The notes under the pieces are model-generated. The model searched no databases, had not been told where the DNA came from, and saw only the letters and a program-made list of their open reading frames with translations. From an uncultured Bacteroidota bacterium (GTDB taxonomy: Bacteria > Bacteroidota > Bacteroidia > Chitinophagales > Chitinophagaceae), in NCBI GenBank assembly GCA_903904855.1, contig CAIVEH010000056.1:1-36788 (forward strand): a stretch of 36,788 nucleotides of DNA, given 5' to 3'. Made by a program: the position numbers and the translations under genes. This document shows, one piece after another, positions 1 through 8,752 of this stretch. Each line of letters opens with the position of its first letter. Position 1 is the stretch's first letter.

Positions 1-109
1 AACAAGTAAGATGGTGTACTTTATTTAATCAACATCACCTAGCTTGTCCTTGAATGGAAATAGGTAAAATTGCCTTATGTAGCCTCAAATACTTTACAAA
101 AAACAAAAA

Positions 110-1027
110 TTACGGCAGTGCCTTTATTGCTTCTATAAGTTTGTGTTCTTCTTCAGTATGGTTCACATCGTGTTTTACGAAGGTTTTACCGGTTACAACC
201 TCGTATAGTTCAATATACCTTTCAGATATCTGCCCTACCACTTCTTCTGTCATTTCCGGTACATTCTGGCCTTCTTTTCCCTGGAAACCATTATCCATAA
301 GCCATTCGCGCACAAATTCTTTAGATAACTGGCGTTGTTGTTCTCCTTTCTTCTGGCGTTCTTCATATCCTTCCAGGTAAAAATACCTCGAAGAATCAGG
401 TGTATGTATTTCATCTATGAGGTAGATCTGGTTGCCTATTCTGCCAAACTCATACTTTGTATCTACCAGAATAAGACCCCGTTCTTTAGCCATTTCCCTG
501 CCCCGCTCAAACAATGCGAGGGTATATTTTTCCAATTGCTCATATTCTTCTTTCGAAACCAGTCCGCTGCTGATAATTTCTTCACGCGATATATCTTCAT
601 CGTGGCCTTCGTGCGCCTTGGTAGTAGGCGTAAGAATTGGCTTTGCAAAAAAATCATTTTCCTTCATGCCGTCTGGCATTGCTACTCCGCAGATCGTGCG
701 CTTGCCGCTTTTGTATGTGCGCCATGCATGACCAGTGAGGTTGCCACGCACCACCATTTCCACAGGGTATGTTTCGCATTTATAACCTATAGTAGCATTT
801 GGCAGCGGGGTAGAGATCATCCAGTTAGGCACTATATCCCTTGTAGCAGCAAGAAACTGGGCTGCAATCTGGTTAAGCACCTGGCCTTTATAAGGTATTG
901 GTTTAGGCAGCACAACATCAAATGCCGATATCCGGTCGCTCACCATCATAACCATATATTTGTCGGCAATGGTATAAACATCACGTACTTTTCCTTTGTA
1001 AAAGTTAGTTTGTCCTGGTAAGTTCAT
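110..1027 (-). CDS. purC: Phosphoribosylaminoimidazole-succinocarboxamide synthase
   Basis: SAICAR synthetase joins CAIR and aspartate with ATP in purine biosynthesis (cytosolic). The 305-residue protein opens with the family's substrate/ATP region (YKGKVRDVY near residue 11, [12 protein letters not shown] near 30) and carries the signature [11 protein letters not shown] near 185 followed by [13 protein letters not shown]. Its length matches the longer SAICAR synthetases (about 300 residues) rather than the 235-residue E. coli type. The ATG at 1027 is used because a TAnnTTTG box lies about 40 bp upstream and the N-terminus begins directly at the catalytic fold. It is followed on the same strand upstream by asnS, about 190 bp away with a terminator between, so it is probably monocistronic. 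Identification is firm. Confidence 0.97.
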   Translation of the reverse strand: MNLPGQTNFYKGKVRDVYTIADKYMVMMVSDRISAFDVVLPKPIPYKGQVLNQIAAQFLAATRDIVPNWMISTPLPNATIGYKCETYPVEMVVRGNLTGHAWRTYKSGKRTICGVAMPDGMKENDFFAKPILTPTTKAHEGHDEDISREEIISSGLVSKEEYEQLEKYTLALFERGREMAKERGLILVDTKYEFGRIGNQIYLIDEIHTPDSSRYFYLEGYEERQKKGEQQRQLSKEFVREWLMDNGFQGKEGQNVPEMTEEVVGQISERYIELYEVVTGKTFVKHDVNHTEEEHKLIEAIKALP

Positions 1028-1064
1028 AATAGCAATTCTGTTTAGGATTAAAAATTTTGGAGTG

Positions 1065-1072
1065 CAAAGGTA
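1065..1072 (-). promoter_or_regulatory. Probable -7 box of the purC promoter
   Basis: Read on the minus strand this is TACCTTTG, matching the Bacteroidota -7 consensus TAnnTTTG, 38 bp upstream of the purC ATG. No TTG/TTTG element was found at the expected 19-20 bp further upstream, so only the -7 half is supported. Confidence 0.5.
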
Positions 1073-1162
1073 AGAGAATAGGATAATAAGTGCGTGCGTG
1101 ATTAATTACATCATACATGAACCCTATTCAGCCATTGGGAGATAAGATATACTAAAATAAGA

Positions 1163-1189
1163 TATGCCACACCTTAAGGGCGTGGCATA
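1163..1189 (-). terminator. Intrinsic terminator of asnS
   Basis: An 8-bp stem (TATGCCAC / GTGGCATA) with an inner GCCC-TTAA-GGTG pairing is followed on the minus strand by TCTTATTTTAG. It sits 27 bp past the asnS stop and separates asnS from purC. Confidence 0.75.
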
Positions 1190-1215
1190 CATATAAATTT
1201 TATATTTTTCAGAAA

Positions 1216-2643
1216 TTAAAACTCAGCATTCTTAGGCGTTCTCGGGAATGGTATTACGTCGCGAATATTGGTCATACCGGTAATGAACTGCACCATCCGC
1301 TCAAAGCCCAGCCCGAAACCTGCATGTGGCACTGTGCCGAATCGGCGGGTATCCAGATACCAGTACATTTCATCGGTAGGTATGTGCATCTCATTCATGC
1401 GCTGCATCAGCTTGTCCAGGCGTTCTTCCCTCTGCGATCCGCCTACTATTTCGCCAATGCCCGGCGCCAGTATATCCATAGCGGCTACTGTTTTGCCATC
1501 ATCGTTCTGGCGCATATAGAAGGCCTTGATATCTTTCGGATAGCCGGTTACAATCACCGGTTTCTTAAAATGCTTTTCTACAAGATAACGTTCGTGCTCG
1601 CTCTGCAGGTCTATGCCCCAGCTTACATCATACTGGAATTTCTTCTTCTTGTATGCAGGTGAATCAAGCAGTATTTTAATCGCTTCGGTATAAGTAATAC
1701 GTTCAAACTGATTGTTGAGTACAAACTGCAGTTTTTCAATCAGGCCCAGTTCGCTGCGCTCATTCAGTGGTTTTTGTTTTTCCTCATCGGCAAGGCGGGT
1801 AGCCAGAAAATCAAGGTCTTCGCGGTTGTGCTCCAGGCTGTAGTCGATCACATATTTCAGCAGGCCTTCAGCAAGGTCCATATTATCGTAAATGTCATTA
1901 AAGGCAACCTCTGGCTCTATCATCCAGAACTCGGCCAGGTGGCGGGGGGTATTGGAGTTTTCGGCACGGAACGTAGGGCCGAAGGTATATACCTCGCTGA
2001 ATGCCATGGCTCCCAGTTCGGCTTCCAGCTGGCCGCTTACAGTAAGGTTGGTAGCACGTCCGAAGAAGTCTTCTTTGAAATTAATGGTGCCATCCTCATT
2101 ATGCGGCGCATTATCGAATGGCAGGGTTGTAACCTTAAACATCTCACCTGCGCCCTCGGCATCCGATGCGGTAACTATAGGCGTGTGCAGGTATACAAAA
2201 CCCTTGTCGTTGAAAAATTTGTGAATGGCATAGGCCACAGCATGGCGTACCCGGAAAACAGCTCCGAAGGTATTTGTGCGGAAACGCAGATGGGCTATCT
2301 CCCGCAGGTATTCCAGGCTGGGACGGTTCTTGAGTTGCAATGGAAATTGTTCCGGATCGCACTCACCAAGCACAGTAATATTATGTGCCTTGATTTCCAT
2401 TTTCTGGCCCTGGCCCAGCGATGCTACAACGGAGCCATCTACACTGATGGAAGCTCCTGTGGTTATTTTTTTCACCAGTGCAGGGTCGGTATCCAGGCCT
2501 ATTACTACCTGGAGGTTGGCCATACACGAGCCATCATTAAGCGCTATGAACTGGTTGTTGCGGAATGAGCGTACCCATCCCTTTACGTTTACCTGGTAAT
2601 CGAAAGTTTCGTTCTTTAGAATATCCTTGATCTTGGTTCTCAT
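1216..2643 (-). CDS. asnS: Asparagine--tRNA ligase
   Basis: Charges tRNA-Asn with asparagine in the cytosol. The 475-residue protein has an N-terminal OB-fold anticodon-binding domain (about residues 14-105, including [18 protein letters not shown]) and a class II catalytic core. Motif 2 is seen as [20 protein letters not shown] near 222-241, and motif 3 as [15 protein letters not shown] near 442-456. AsnRS rather than AspRS is indicated by overall length, by the FWMIEPE segment and by the C-terminus [12 protein letters not shown]. The ATG at 2643 begins the usual MRTKIKDIL-like start. A short CCCC/GGGG palindrome lies in its 5' leader. A terminator follows the gene. Confidence 0.97.
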   Translation of the reverse strand: MRTKIKDILKNETFDYQVNVKGWVRSFRNNQFIALNDGSCMANLQVVIGLDTDPALVKKITTGASISVDGSVVASLGQGQKMEIKAHNITVLGECDPEQFPLQLKNRPSLEYLREIAHLRFRTNTFGAVFRVRHAVAYAIHKFFNDKGFVYLHTPIVTASDAEGAGEMFKVTTLPFDNAPHNEDGTINFKEDFFGRATNLTVSGQLEAELGAMAFSEVYTFGPTFRAENSNTPRHLAEFWMIEPEVAFNDIYDNMDLAEGLLKYVIDYSLEHNREDLDFLATRLADEEKQKPLNERSELGLIEKLQFVLNNQFERITYTEAIKILLDSPAYKKKKFQYDVSWGIDLQSEHERYLVEKHFKKPVIVTGYPKDIKAFYMRQNDDGKTVAAMDILAPGIGEIVGGSQREERLDKLMQRMNEMHIPTDEMYWYLDTRRFGTVPHAGFGLGFERMVQFITGMTNIRDVIPFPRTPKNAEF

Positions 2644-2652
2644 AAAATATAA

Positions 2653-2674
2653 CCCCCGGCCCCTGAAGGGGGGT
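2653..2674. repeat. Short CCCC/GGGG palindromic repeat in the asnS leader
   Basis: The core CCCCTGAAGGGG lies within a CCCCCGG...GGGGGTGC context only 10-20 bp upstream of the asnS start codon. Related copies occur at the DUF559/ispF junction (near 8729-8745) and at the 3' end of hutU (9197-9217), so this is a dispersed repeat rather than an asnS-specific leader. Confidence 0.55.
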
Positions 2675-2827
2675 GCTTTATGTTTTAAAATTCAGCTTTT
2701 TATCGCTGTTCCACTTTAAGAGGCATGGTGGAATTGATCGCGAAATTAAGGTATGGTTTTCCAATAATAGTAAATATTTTCTCTTTAGTATTTTTCGGAA
2801 AACTTAAGACAAAAATACCGGAGCTAT

Positions 2828-3208
2828 TTAATTCTTTGGGAAAAACAGGTATTTGATAGCTAGTAACATTAATAATACTCCAAATATCCTTTTCAGCGTT
2901 ACTTCGCTAAGATTCAGGGCAACCCTGCTGCCTATATAACTACCTGCAATAAATGCAACTATTAGAATACCTGCAAATCTGAGATCAACATAACCAGCTT
3001 TATAATAATTAATTACCGCCAGCAACCCGATTGGTGGCAGCAGCATAACCAGCGATGTGCCCTGTGCCATTTTCTGGCTAACACCAAAAAGGAAAACCAG
3101 AGCCGGAACTATCACAATACCTCCGCCTATACCTACCATACTGCTCAATATTCCTGCCAGCAGGCCCAATACCAGTAATAATAAGATGGTTGTCATGTTT
3201 AAATTCAT
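2828..3208 (-). CDS. Half-size TauE/SafE family membrane permease
   Basis: A 126-residue, very hydrophobic protein with about four transmembrane segments (roughly 6-26, 31-50, 52-68/77-95, 105-122). The motif SSMVGIGGGIVIVPAL near residues 22-37 is the hallmark of the TauE/SafE (DUF81) family, anion or sulfite/organosulfonate exporters of the inner membrane. Full-length members have two such repeats and about 240-260 residues; this one has a single repeat. It ends cleanly in FFPKN with no continuing frame, and single-repeat members are common, so it may work as a homodimer. A TATTTTTG box at 3256-3263 (minus strand) lies 48 bp upstream. The substrate cannot be deduced. It is divergent from exbB. 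Confidence 0.85.
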   Translation of the reverse strand: MNLNMTTILLLLVLGLLAGILSSMVGIGGGIVIVPALVFLFGVSQKMAQGTSLVMLLPPIGLLAVINYYKAGYVDLRFAGILIVAFIAGSYIGSRVALNLSEVTLKRIFGVLLMLLAIKYLFFPKN

Positions 3209-3457
3209 TTTACTGAGTCTGAAGTCTGAATTTTCCGTGCAAAAAAAATATTTTTCAAAAATACAAAGGAAATGGCTTGTAATTACGTCTATGTAATTAA
3301 AGCATGAATTTATTTGAGCACACCTTTATCTTTGAGAACTTATACAATAATTCAGTACAATTTTGGTTATATGGGACTGTAAACAGTAACATAACACTGG
3401 TTTTGAATCGCGATAAAATTAAAACCCTATATTTGAAAATTAATTTCCCCCTCAAAA

Positions 3458-3487
3458 TTGTTTTTTAGGGTGGTACTTATATCTTTG
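3458..3487 (+). promoter_or_regulatory. Promoter of the exbB-exbD-exbD-tonB unit
   Basis: TTG (3458-3460), a 19-bp spacer and TATCTTTG (3480-3487) match the Bacteroidota sigma-ABfr consensus. Transcription should start near 3494, giving a leader of about 54 nt before the exbB ATG at 3548. The rest of the 3209-3547 gap is AT-rich with no gene. Confidence 0.75.
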
Positions 3488-3547
3488 CAAACGCACAAAA
3501 AGTTATTTCACTAATATTCATAAAACAAACCAATAAAAAACAGAGTT

Positions 3548-4393
3548 ATGGCAGATGTAAAAACAGCCGCAGCAAGACCATCAGCTACCCACGGAAGCAG
3601 TGCAGGTAAGCCAAAAAATTCAAGTAATTTCCTGTACAATCTGATTATCGTAGTAGCCTGCATTGTTGTGGGGTATGTTACATGGAAGTTCGTATTAGGT
3701 GCAGACAGCAACTTCCTTGATAAAGAAAAACAAAAAGCTACAGGTGTGTTCGGTCTCATGTACCAGGGTGGATTTGTGGTGCCTATCCTTCTTGCTACAC
3801 TCTTCACGCTGCTTTGTTTTGTGGTTGAGCGTGCCCTGACAATTTTCAAATCAAAAGGCAAAATGGATGCCGGCGAATTTGTACGTAAAGTACAGTACCA
3901 TCTGGCTAATAAGAATATTGATGCAGCCATCGCTGAGTGCGACAAGCAGAGCGGTTCTGTGGGCAATGTAATGCGTTCGGGCCTGGTTAAGTATAAGGAT
4001 ATGACAACCAATCATGACCTGGATACTGAACAGAAAGTACTGAGCATTCAGAAAGAAATAGAAGAAGCAACAGCGCTGGAACTGCCTATGCTCGAGAAAA
4101 ACCTGGTGTTCTTATCTACCATTTCTTCCTGCGCTACACTCCTTGGACTGTTCGGAACGGTATTAGGTATGATCCGTTCGTTCCAGTCAATGAATACTGC
4201 TGGCGCACCCGATGCTGCTGCGCTCGCTGGTGGTATCTCTGAAGCGCTGATCAATACCGCATTAGGTATCAGTACTTCGTTCATTGCCATCATCGCTTAC
4301 AACTTCTATACCACTATTATTGATGGTATCACTTATGGTATTGATGAGAGCGGCTTCACACTTACCCAGAGCTTTGCTGCTAACTACAAATAA
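3548..4393 (+). CDS. exbB: MotA/TolQ/ExbB proton channel family protein
   Basis: Inner-membrane proton channel subunit that, with ExbD, uses the proton motive force to drive TonB. The 281-residue protein has an Ala/Lys-rich cytoplasmic start, a membrane segment at about 28-50, a second at 76-100, a cytoplasmic helical domain (105-185) and the paired channel helices at about 187-212 and 233-256. Family motifs LLGLFGTVLGMI (198-209) and GISEALINTALG (229-240) are present. It is longer than E. coli ExbB (244) because of the N-terminal extension with an extra helix, common in Bacteroidota. It is first in a unit with two exbD genes and tonB and is served by the promoter at 3458-3487. Confidence 0.94.
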   Translation: MADVKTAAARPSATHGSSAGKPKNSSNFLYNLIIVVACIVVGYVTWKFVLGADSNFLDKEKQKATGVFGLMYQGGFVVPILLATLFTLLCFVVERALTIFKSKGKMDAGEFVRKVQYHLANKNIDAAIAECDKQSGSVGNVMRSGLVKYKDMTTNHDLDTEQKVLSIQKEIEEATALELPMLEKNLVFLSTISSCATLLGLFGTVLGMIRSFQSMNTAGAPDAAALAGGISEALINTALGISTSFIAIIAYNFYTTIIDGITYGIDESGFTLTQSFAANYK

Positions 4394-4406
4394 GTCTTCA
4401 GTCCTA

Positions 4407-4450
4407 AGTCTTTAGTCTAAAGTCGTTTTTTAATCTTTAGACTAAAGACT
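4407..4450 (+). repeat. Perfect 16-bp inverted repeat between exbB and exbD
   Basis: AGTCTTTAGTCTAAAG (4407-4422) and its exact complement (4435-4450) flank a 12-nt T-rich loop, and pairing can extend outward past a one-base bulge. No T-run follows, so it is not a standard terminator. It may attenuate or process the mRNA between exbB and the exbD genes. The left flank is built of repeated agtctt/agtcct units, so it may also be a simple repeat insertion. Confidence 0.7.
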
Positions 4451-4545
4451 TTAGGCTAAGTACTTGAAAAAAAATATACGAAATAGGTTTGTGGAAATTT
4501 ACAGCTCCCGGATCTTATTAGTTTAACAGTTGAAGAAATAATAAA

Positions 4546-5205
4546 ATGCCCCACGCAAAACTCCCAAGGAAAAGCACGCATATTGACATGACGGCAATGT
4601 GTGATGTGGCTTTTCTGCTGCTCACGTTCTTTATGCTGGCTACCAAATTCAAACCAGAGGAGCCGGTAGTAGTAAAAACACCTTCTTCCATTTCAGATAT
4701 TCAGTTGCCTGATGTAGATATTATGCTGCTTACTGTTGATACCAGAGGTCGGATATTCTTCTCGATAGATAACAAGATTAAAAGGAAAGAACTGATTGAA
4801 GCAGTTAATTATGAAAAAAATCTCAATCTGACGGAAGCAGAAAAGAATATGTTTGCTATCGATGCATCAGAAGGTATTCCATTCAGCCAGCTGAAGTCAT
4901 ATCTTGACGCCTCGCCTGAGGAAAGGAAAACTATGGAGACCAACGCGCCCGGTATACCAGTTGATACCTCTGTTTATGCTCCGAATAATGACCTCGCTAC
5001 ATGGATTAAGAATGCAAGAAATACCAACCCTAGGCTGCGTATCTGTATCAAAGCTGATGGTGATGCCTCCTATCCAAGTGTGCAGAAGATTATTAAAACA
5101 CTGGAAGGCTGGAAAATTTTTAAGTTCAACCTCATTACTAATTTAAAAGGAGTGCCTCCGGGAACTGCCGCTGCCGAAGAAGCTGCTGCAGCAAAGAAGG
5201 GGTAA
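4546..5205 (+). CDS. exbD: ExbD/TolR biopolymer transport protein (first copy)
   Basis: Second component of the TonB motor. A short basic cytoplasmic start is followed by one transmembrane helix (about residues 17-34, MCDVAFLLLTFFMLATKF) containing Asp20, equivalent to the essential membrane Asp25 of E. coli ExbD. The rest is a periplasmic domain, enlarged to 219 residues by an insert around 85-150 and closing with an Ala/Glu-rich tail. E. coli ExbD has 141 residues; the longer form is usual in Bacteroidota. It lies 152 bp after exbB, beyond the hairpin, and 55 bp before a second exbD. The two copies may form hetero-oligomers around one ExbB pentamer. Confidence 0.92.
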   Translation: MPHAKLPRKSTHIDMTAMCDVAFLLLTFFMLATKFKPEEPVVVKTPSSISDIQLPDVDIMLLTVDTRGRIFFSIDNKIKRKELIEAVNYEKNLNLTEAEKNMFAIDASEGIPFSQLKSYLDASPEERKTMETNAPGIPVDTSVYAPNNDLATWIKNARNTNPRLRICIKADGDASYPSVQKIIKTLEGWKIFKFNLITNLKGVPPGTAAAEEAAAAKKG

Positions 5206-5260
5206 AGTGATAGATAGATAAGTTGATTTTTTTAAGATATAAAAGTAAAAAACTTCTGAT

Positions 5261-5851
5261 ATGGCAGAATTGGATACCTCGGGCGGGGGGCATAAAAAGG
5301 GCCCCGGCGTCAAAAAAGGTAAAAAACTGAGTACAAGAATTGATCTTACCCCCATGGTGGATCTTGGGTTCCTGTTGATAACATTCTTTATGTTTACCAC
5401 AACACTGGCCAAGCCCAAAACCATGGAGATAAACATGCCTTATAAAGATCCGAGTATGAAACAGGAGGATCAGAATAAGATTAAGGAAAGTGTGGCCCTG
5501 ACTATTTTATTGAGCAAAAACCACAAGATTTATTATTACGAAGGAATGGCTACCGACCCTACCAAGCCACCAGATATGAAGGGTACTACTTTTGCAGCTA
5601 AAAATGGTATAAGAGATGAGATAATAGCTAAAAAGAAGAATGTAGATGCCATGAAGCAGAGCGGTGCATTGGGCCCTAAAGACCAGATGACTGTACTTAT
5701 TAAACCCGATACCACCAGTACTTATGGCGACCTGGTAAATATGCTTGATGAAATGAATATTAATGATGTAAGGGTTTATGCAATTATTGATATTACTGAC
5801 GTAGACCAGGAATTTATCAAAGCCACAGAGATTGCCAATGGAATAAAGTAG
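5261..5851 (+). CDS. exbD: ExbD/TolR biopolymer transport protein (second copy)
   Basis: A 196-residue paralogue of the preceding gene. A Gly/Lys-rich cytoplasmic leader (1-25) precedes the family start RIDLTPMVDLGFLLITFFMF, where Asp34 is the conserved proton-carrying residue of the single membrane helix (about 32-50). The periplasmic domain (about 55-196) ends in the typical segment DLVNMLDEMNINDVRVYAII. Sequence between the two copies is divergent outside the helix, so the duplication is old. It is 55 bp after the first exbD and 66 bp before tonB, consistent with one transcript. Confidence 0.92.
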   Translation: MAELDTSGGGHKKGPGVKKGKKLSTRIDLTPMVDLGFLLITFFMFTTTLAKPKTMEINMPYKDPSMKQEDQNKIKESVALTILLSKNHKIYYYEGMATDPTKPPDMKGTTFAAKNGIRDEIIAKKKNVDAMKQSGALGPKDQMTVLIKPDTTSTYGDLVNMLDEMNINDVRVYAIIDITDVDQEFIKATEIANGIK

Positions 5852-5917
5852 GTTGAAAAGTTACCAGGTTGATTGCCTTTTAACTGTTAGCTTTTTACAA
5901 AAGATAAAAATAGTACG

Positions 5918-6709
5918 ATGGAAATTAATAAAATACTCTTAAGCGACTATATCGACATCATATTTGAAGGCCGTAATAAAGTCTACGGAGGATATGAGTT
6001 GCGCAAAAACTATCCTAAAAGAATCACCTTATCATTATTGGTTCTGGCTGGTATTGCTCTTTTTGCAGCAACTTATGTTATCATAAATATGAGTGCCGGA
6101 AAGGAAAAGAAAATTGTCGCAATACCCAAGCAGGTAACTCTGGCAGAACCACCGCCAATTGATCCTAAAAAGCCACCGCCACCGCCGCCACCGCCACCTC
6201 CACCACCGGTTAAACCAACTGTGAAGTTTACGCCTCCGGTGATCAAGAAAGATGAAGAAGTAAAGGAGGAAGAAGTTCCGCCGCCACAGAAGGAAATTAC
6301 AGCTTCAGGTATCAAGGATGAAAAGGGAGATCCGAACGGAATAGATCCGGGTATTGTAGATAAAGGTCCGGGTACAGGAGTTGTGGCTCCGCCACCTCCG
6401 CCGGCTATTTTTAATTATGTGGAGCAGATGCCTTCTACCGATTACGATATACATACATACCTGGCAAAAAACACCCATTACCCTGATGCCGCTAAGGAAG
6501 CAAATATCGATGGTCGTGTAATTGTGAAATTTGTGGTAAACGAAGATGGAAATGTTTCGGATGTGCAGATAGTAAGGGGTATAGGCGGAGGATGTGACGA
6601 AGAAGCCAAACGAGTAGTGCAATCTATGCCTAAATGGAAACCAGGTAAGCAAAATGGTAAACCGGTTAAGGTTTATTTTACATTACCTATTGTATTCAAG
6701 CTTGAGTAG
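5918..6709 (+). CDS. tonB: Energy transducer TonB
   Basis: Links the ExbB/ExbD motor to outer-membrane TonB-dependent receptors. The 263-residue protein has a cytoplasmic start with the Bacteroidota-type segment FEGRNKVYGGYELRKNYPKR (17-36), one membrane helix (about 36-57), a proline-rich periplasm-spanning stretch (78-125, with twelve consecutive prolines near 86-97, plus a second Pro cluster at 158-162) and a C-terminal TonB domain (about 175-263). The last includes HYPDAAKEANIDGRVIVKF and MPKWKPGKQNGKPVKVYFTL. It is the last gene of the unit and a strong terminator follows within 25 bp. Confidence 0.95.
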   Translation: MEINKILLSDYIDIIFEGRNKVYGGYELRKNYPKRITLSLLVLAGIALFAATYVIINMSAGKEKKIVAIPKQVTLAEPPPIDPKKPPPPPPPPPPPPVKPTVKFTPPVIKKDEEVKEEEVPPPQKEITASGIKDEKGDPNGIDPGIVDKGPGTGVVAPPPPPAIFNYVEQMPSTDYDIHTYLAKNTHYPDAAKEANIDGRVIVKFVVNEDGNVSDVQIVRGIGGGCDEEAKRVVQSMPKWKPGKQNGKPVKVYFTLPIVFKLE

Positions 6710-6732
6710 AAAAAGAAAATTATAAAAAAGGA

Positions 6733-6763
6733 AGAGGGCTGCTTTTGCAGCCCTCTTTATTTT
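6733..6763 (+). terminator. Terminator of the tonB unit
   Basis: A perfect 10-bp stem AGAGGGCTGC / GCAGCCCTCT with a TTTT loop is followed by TTATTTT, 24 bp after the tonB stop. Confidence 0.92.
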
Positions 6764-6844
6764 CCAATCTGACATGCAGATGCCGTTTTATGCCCAATAA
6801 ACTTTAAAAACCAGCATAACACTAACAATTGCGTGCTTAAATCG

Positions 6845-6885
6845 GACGTTTGCTAGCCGTGCTTTTGCGCCTCCGCGTGAGACTA
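6845..6885. repeat. Partial relative of the dispersed ~130-bp repeat
   Basis: The stretch GACGTTTGC...TTGCGCCTCCGCGTGAGA resembles the middle of the repeats at 27203-27331 and 29236-29364 (GACGTTTGCATATTGCGCCT...GTGAGA). The flanks do not match, so this is a partial or more divergent copy. Confidence 0.5.
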
Positions 6886-6977
6886 CTTTTTTCTCAATTT
6901 ATGTATGCCCAATTGGGAAAGCAGCAATACCAGTGCAAAATAATTGCCATTACGGCTATAAACCTTAATTTTACGCT

Positions 6978-7718
6978 ATGAATCTCCGGTACACGGCCTT
7001 TTTACTTTTACTTTTCTTTTGCTGTTGCCACAAGAGCAGTGACAAAAAGATTCCAGTGGCAGCTTTTACATTTAGTACAAGCTACGATTCTGTAATTAAT
7101 ACCTATGCCAATACATCCTTTGCTTATTCCATAAGTATTAATGTACTGACCGGCAGCATTACCGGCAATTCGGTATCCTATACACTTACCAACCTCCCTA
7201 CAGGTGTTACAGATTCGCCCCTTACAATGATTACAAGCGTTCAACTTGGCGGCATATTCCATATTAAGGTTGGGAATGTTGCTACCGGCGCATATCAGCT
7301 CGACCTTGAAAGCAATTGTACTGCAACCGGAAAATCGCACCACAGTGTTATTCTGAATGTTTTGCCGTTGCCAGATTATTCTAATACACTTGCAGGCACT
7401 TATCCGGGTTCAAATAATTATTGTACGCCATCCAATCAATTTTATTTGTATTCACCAGTAATTACTGCCGTTTCGGGCACACCCTTCACTATCAAAATCA
7501 GCAACGTAAGGGTTTTTGATACTACGCTAACGATTACGGCTTTGCTTTCTACAAGTGTCGTCATCCCTTTTCAGACTATTGGTTCCTATTCCATAAGGGG
7601 AACAGGTAATTTCACACACGACAAGGCTCCTAATGCTTCATTATATATGCTCACCCTATACGACAGTACTGTGCATGGACACGACAGCGAAGCCTGTCTG
7701 ATGCATATCCAGCATTAA
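6978..7718 (+). CDS. Hypothetical lipoprotein
   Basis: A 246-residue protein with a lipoprotein signal: a hydrophobic run (residues 5-14) ending in FFCCCHKSSDKK, where one of Cys15-17 is the likely lipidated cysteine. The mature part is rich in Thr, Ser, Val and Asn and has alternating beta-type patterns, suggesting one or two beta-sandwich domains. Three more cysteines (in ESNCTAT, NNYCTPS and SEACLMH) follow. No family is recognised. It converges with another small lipoprotein, leaving only 11 bp between stop codons. It is probably anchored in the outer membrane, and its function is unknown. Confidence 0.75.
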   Translation: MNLRYTAFLLLLFFCCCHKSSDKKIPVAAFTFSTSYDSVINTYANTSFAYSISINVLTGSITGNSVSYTLTNLPTGVTDSPLTMITSVQLGGIFHIKVGNVATGAYQLDLESNCTATGKSHHSVILNVLPLPDYSNTLAGTYPGSNNYCTPSNQFYLYSPVITAVSGTPFTIKISNVRVFDTTLTITALLSTSVVIPFQTIGSYSIRGTGNFTHDKAPNASLYMLTLYDSTVHGHDSEACLMHIQH

Positions 7719-7729
7719 GCCAGCAATTA

Positions 7730-8164
7730 CTAGTGTTGCTTGGTATATAAATTCCAGACAATCGGGTTAACCGATGTATCTCTCAGTGTCATAACTTCAG
7801 CCGAAAGCGTATCTATCTGCTCAATGACCTGGTCGGTAATGGAGCCGGAAAAGTATAATTTGAGGTAAGTATTATTATTCAGCAATGCCCAGGTAAAGGA
7901 ACCTGTATTGCTGCCTGCTGATGTTACCATTCCGCTGCCATCACTGCTGAATGCATAAATGTGGGTACTGTCGTAAGATGTTGGCGCAATCAATTCGTTA
8001 TTATCAATTTTTCCGTTCCTGTTTGAGTCAGTAGCTATCCTTGTTATTCTCCAGTTTCCGGTAAGATTATTTTGCTGAACCGATGAAGATGCGCTCTTTT
8101 TGCAGGAGAAAACAAAAATTGCCAAAATACAGGTGCAGGATATAATTATAAGGTATTTCTTCAT
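7730..8164 (-). CDS. Small lipoprotein, lipocalin-like
   Basis: A 144-residue protein from the ATG at 8164. The signal peptide MKKYLIIISCTCILAIFVFS ends in a lipobox with Cys21, followed by CKKSASSS. The body (LTGNWRITRIATDSNRNGKI... and the alternating beta pattern FTWALLNNNTYLKLYFSG... ending in IVWNLYTK) looks like the lipocalin-like lipoproteins frequent in Bacteroidota. The segment DSNRNGKIDNNEL resembles a calcium-binding loop (D-x-N-x-N-x-K-x-D). A start further upstream at 8194 is possible but would lie before the -7 box at 8181-8188, so the MKK start is preferred. The precise role is unknown. Confidence 0.75.
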   Translation of the reverse strand: MKKYLIIISCTCILAIFVFSCKKSASSSVQQNNLTGNWRITRIATDSNRNGKIDNNELIAPTSYDSTHIYAFSSDGSGMVTSAGSNTGSFTWALLNNNTYLKLYFSGSITDQVIEQIDTLSAEVMTLRDTSVNPIVWNLYTKQH

Positions 8165-8180
8165 TATCGGAATTTGGACA

Positions 8181-8188
8181 CAAATATA
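8181..8188 (-). promoter_or_regulatory. -7 box before the lipocalin-like lipoprotein
   Basis: Reads TATATTTG on the minus strand, matching TAnnTTTG, 16 bp before the ATG at 8164. A transcript from here would exclude the longer reading frame beginning at 8194. No -33 element was found. Confidence 0.45.
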
Positions 8189-8233
8189 AGCCACCTCAGG
8201 TATAGCATTCTGTAAAAAAGACCAGAAATTAAG

Positions 8234-8722
8234 TTAAACAACAGCAGTATTTTTTTTCAGCAGCACATTTGCAGTAGCTACAATACCCTCTTCCCGTCCA
8301 ATAAAACTTAACTGCTCTGTAGTTGTAGCCTTGATGGAAACATCCTCAGCAGATATATTCAATATGCCTGCTATTGCTGCTCTCATTTCATCTACATATT
8401 TTCTGATCTTGGGAGCTTGCAGTAAAATGGTACTATCTATGTTTACCAGAGAATAACCCCGCTCACAAACCAACTGATAAGATCGTTGCAGCAGCACCTT
8501 GCTGTCTATGCCTTTATAAGCGGCATCTGTATCCGGGAAATGCTGACCTATATCTCCAAGGCTTAAAGCGCCCAGAAGGGCATCGCAAATGGCGTGGAGC
8601 AACACATCTGCATCTGAGTGTCCCAGTGCGCCTTTATTATGAGGAACATGAATGCCCCCGAGCCAGAATTCCCTGCCCTCTACCAACTTATGAAAATCTA
8701 TTCCCTGTCCTATTCTGTACAT
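8234..8722 (-). CDS. ispF: 2-C-methyl-D-erythritol 2,4-cyclodiphosphate synthase
   Basis: Fifth enzyme of the MEP isoprenoid pathway: converts CDP-ME 2-phosphate to the cyclic diphosphate with release of CMP. The protein is 162 residues from the ATG at 8722 (a TTG three codons upstream is less likely). Metal ligands are visible as Asp9 and His11 in RIGQGIDFHK and His43 in GHSDADVLLHAICDALLGA. The CDP-binding loop near the C-terminus reads IKATTTEQLSFIGREEGI. Length and spacing are normal for the family. It lies downstream of the DUF559 gene, separated only by the CCCC/GGGG repeat. Confidence 0.97.
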   Translation of the reverse strand: MYRIGQGIDFHKLVEGREFWLGGIHVPHNKGALGHSDADVLLHAICDALLGALSLGDIGQHFPDTDAAYKGIDSKVLLQRSYQLVCERGYSLVNIDSTILLQAPKIRKYVDEMRAAIAGILNISAEDVSIKATTTEQLSFIGREEGIVATANVLLKKNTAVV

Positions 8723-8752
8723 AAACCCCAAACCCCTAAAGAGGCTTCCCTT
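8723..8752. repeat. CCCC/GGGG-type repeat at the DUF559-ispF junction
   Basis: The plus-strand sequence CCCCAAACCCCTAAAGAGGC belongs to the same family as the palindromes at 2653-2674 and 9197-9217. It supplies the last codons and stop of the DUF559 gene (GKPL-stop) and all of the leader of ispF. Confidence 0.5.

Noticed and set aside
335-1021. Long plus-strand open frames opposite purC, and similar frames opposite asnS, hutU and the DUF4139 genes
   Set aside because: They run antisense to confidently identified genes, have no recognisable domains and show the odd composition of shadow frames.
2828-3208. TauE/SafE gene as a truncated pseudogene
   Set aside because: It has a normal start, a complete four-helix repeat and a clean stop; single-repeat members are known, and no continuing frame lies beside it.
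4546-5851. Two exbD genes side by side as a novel arrangement
   Set aside because: Paired exbD genes before tonB are common in Bacteroidota.
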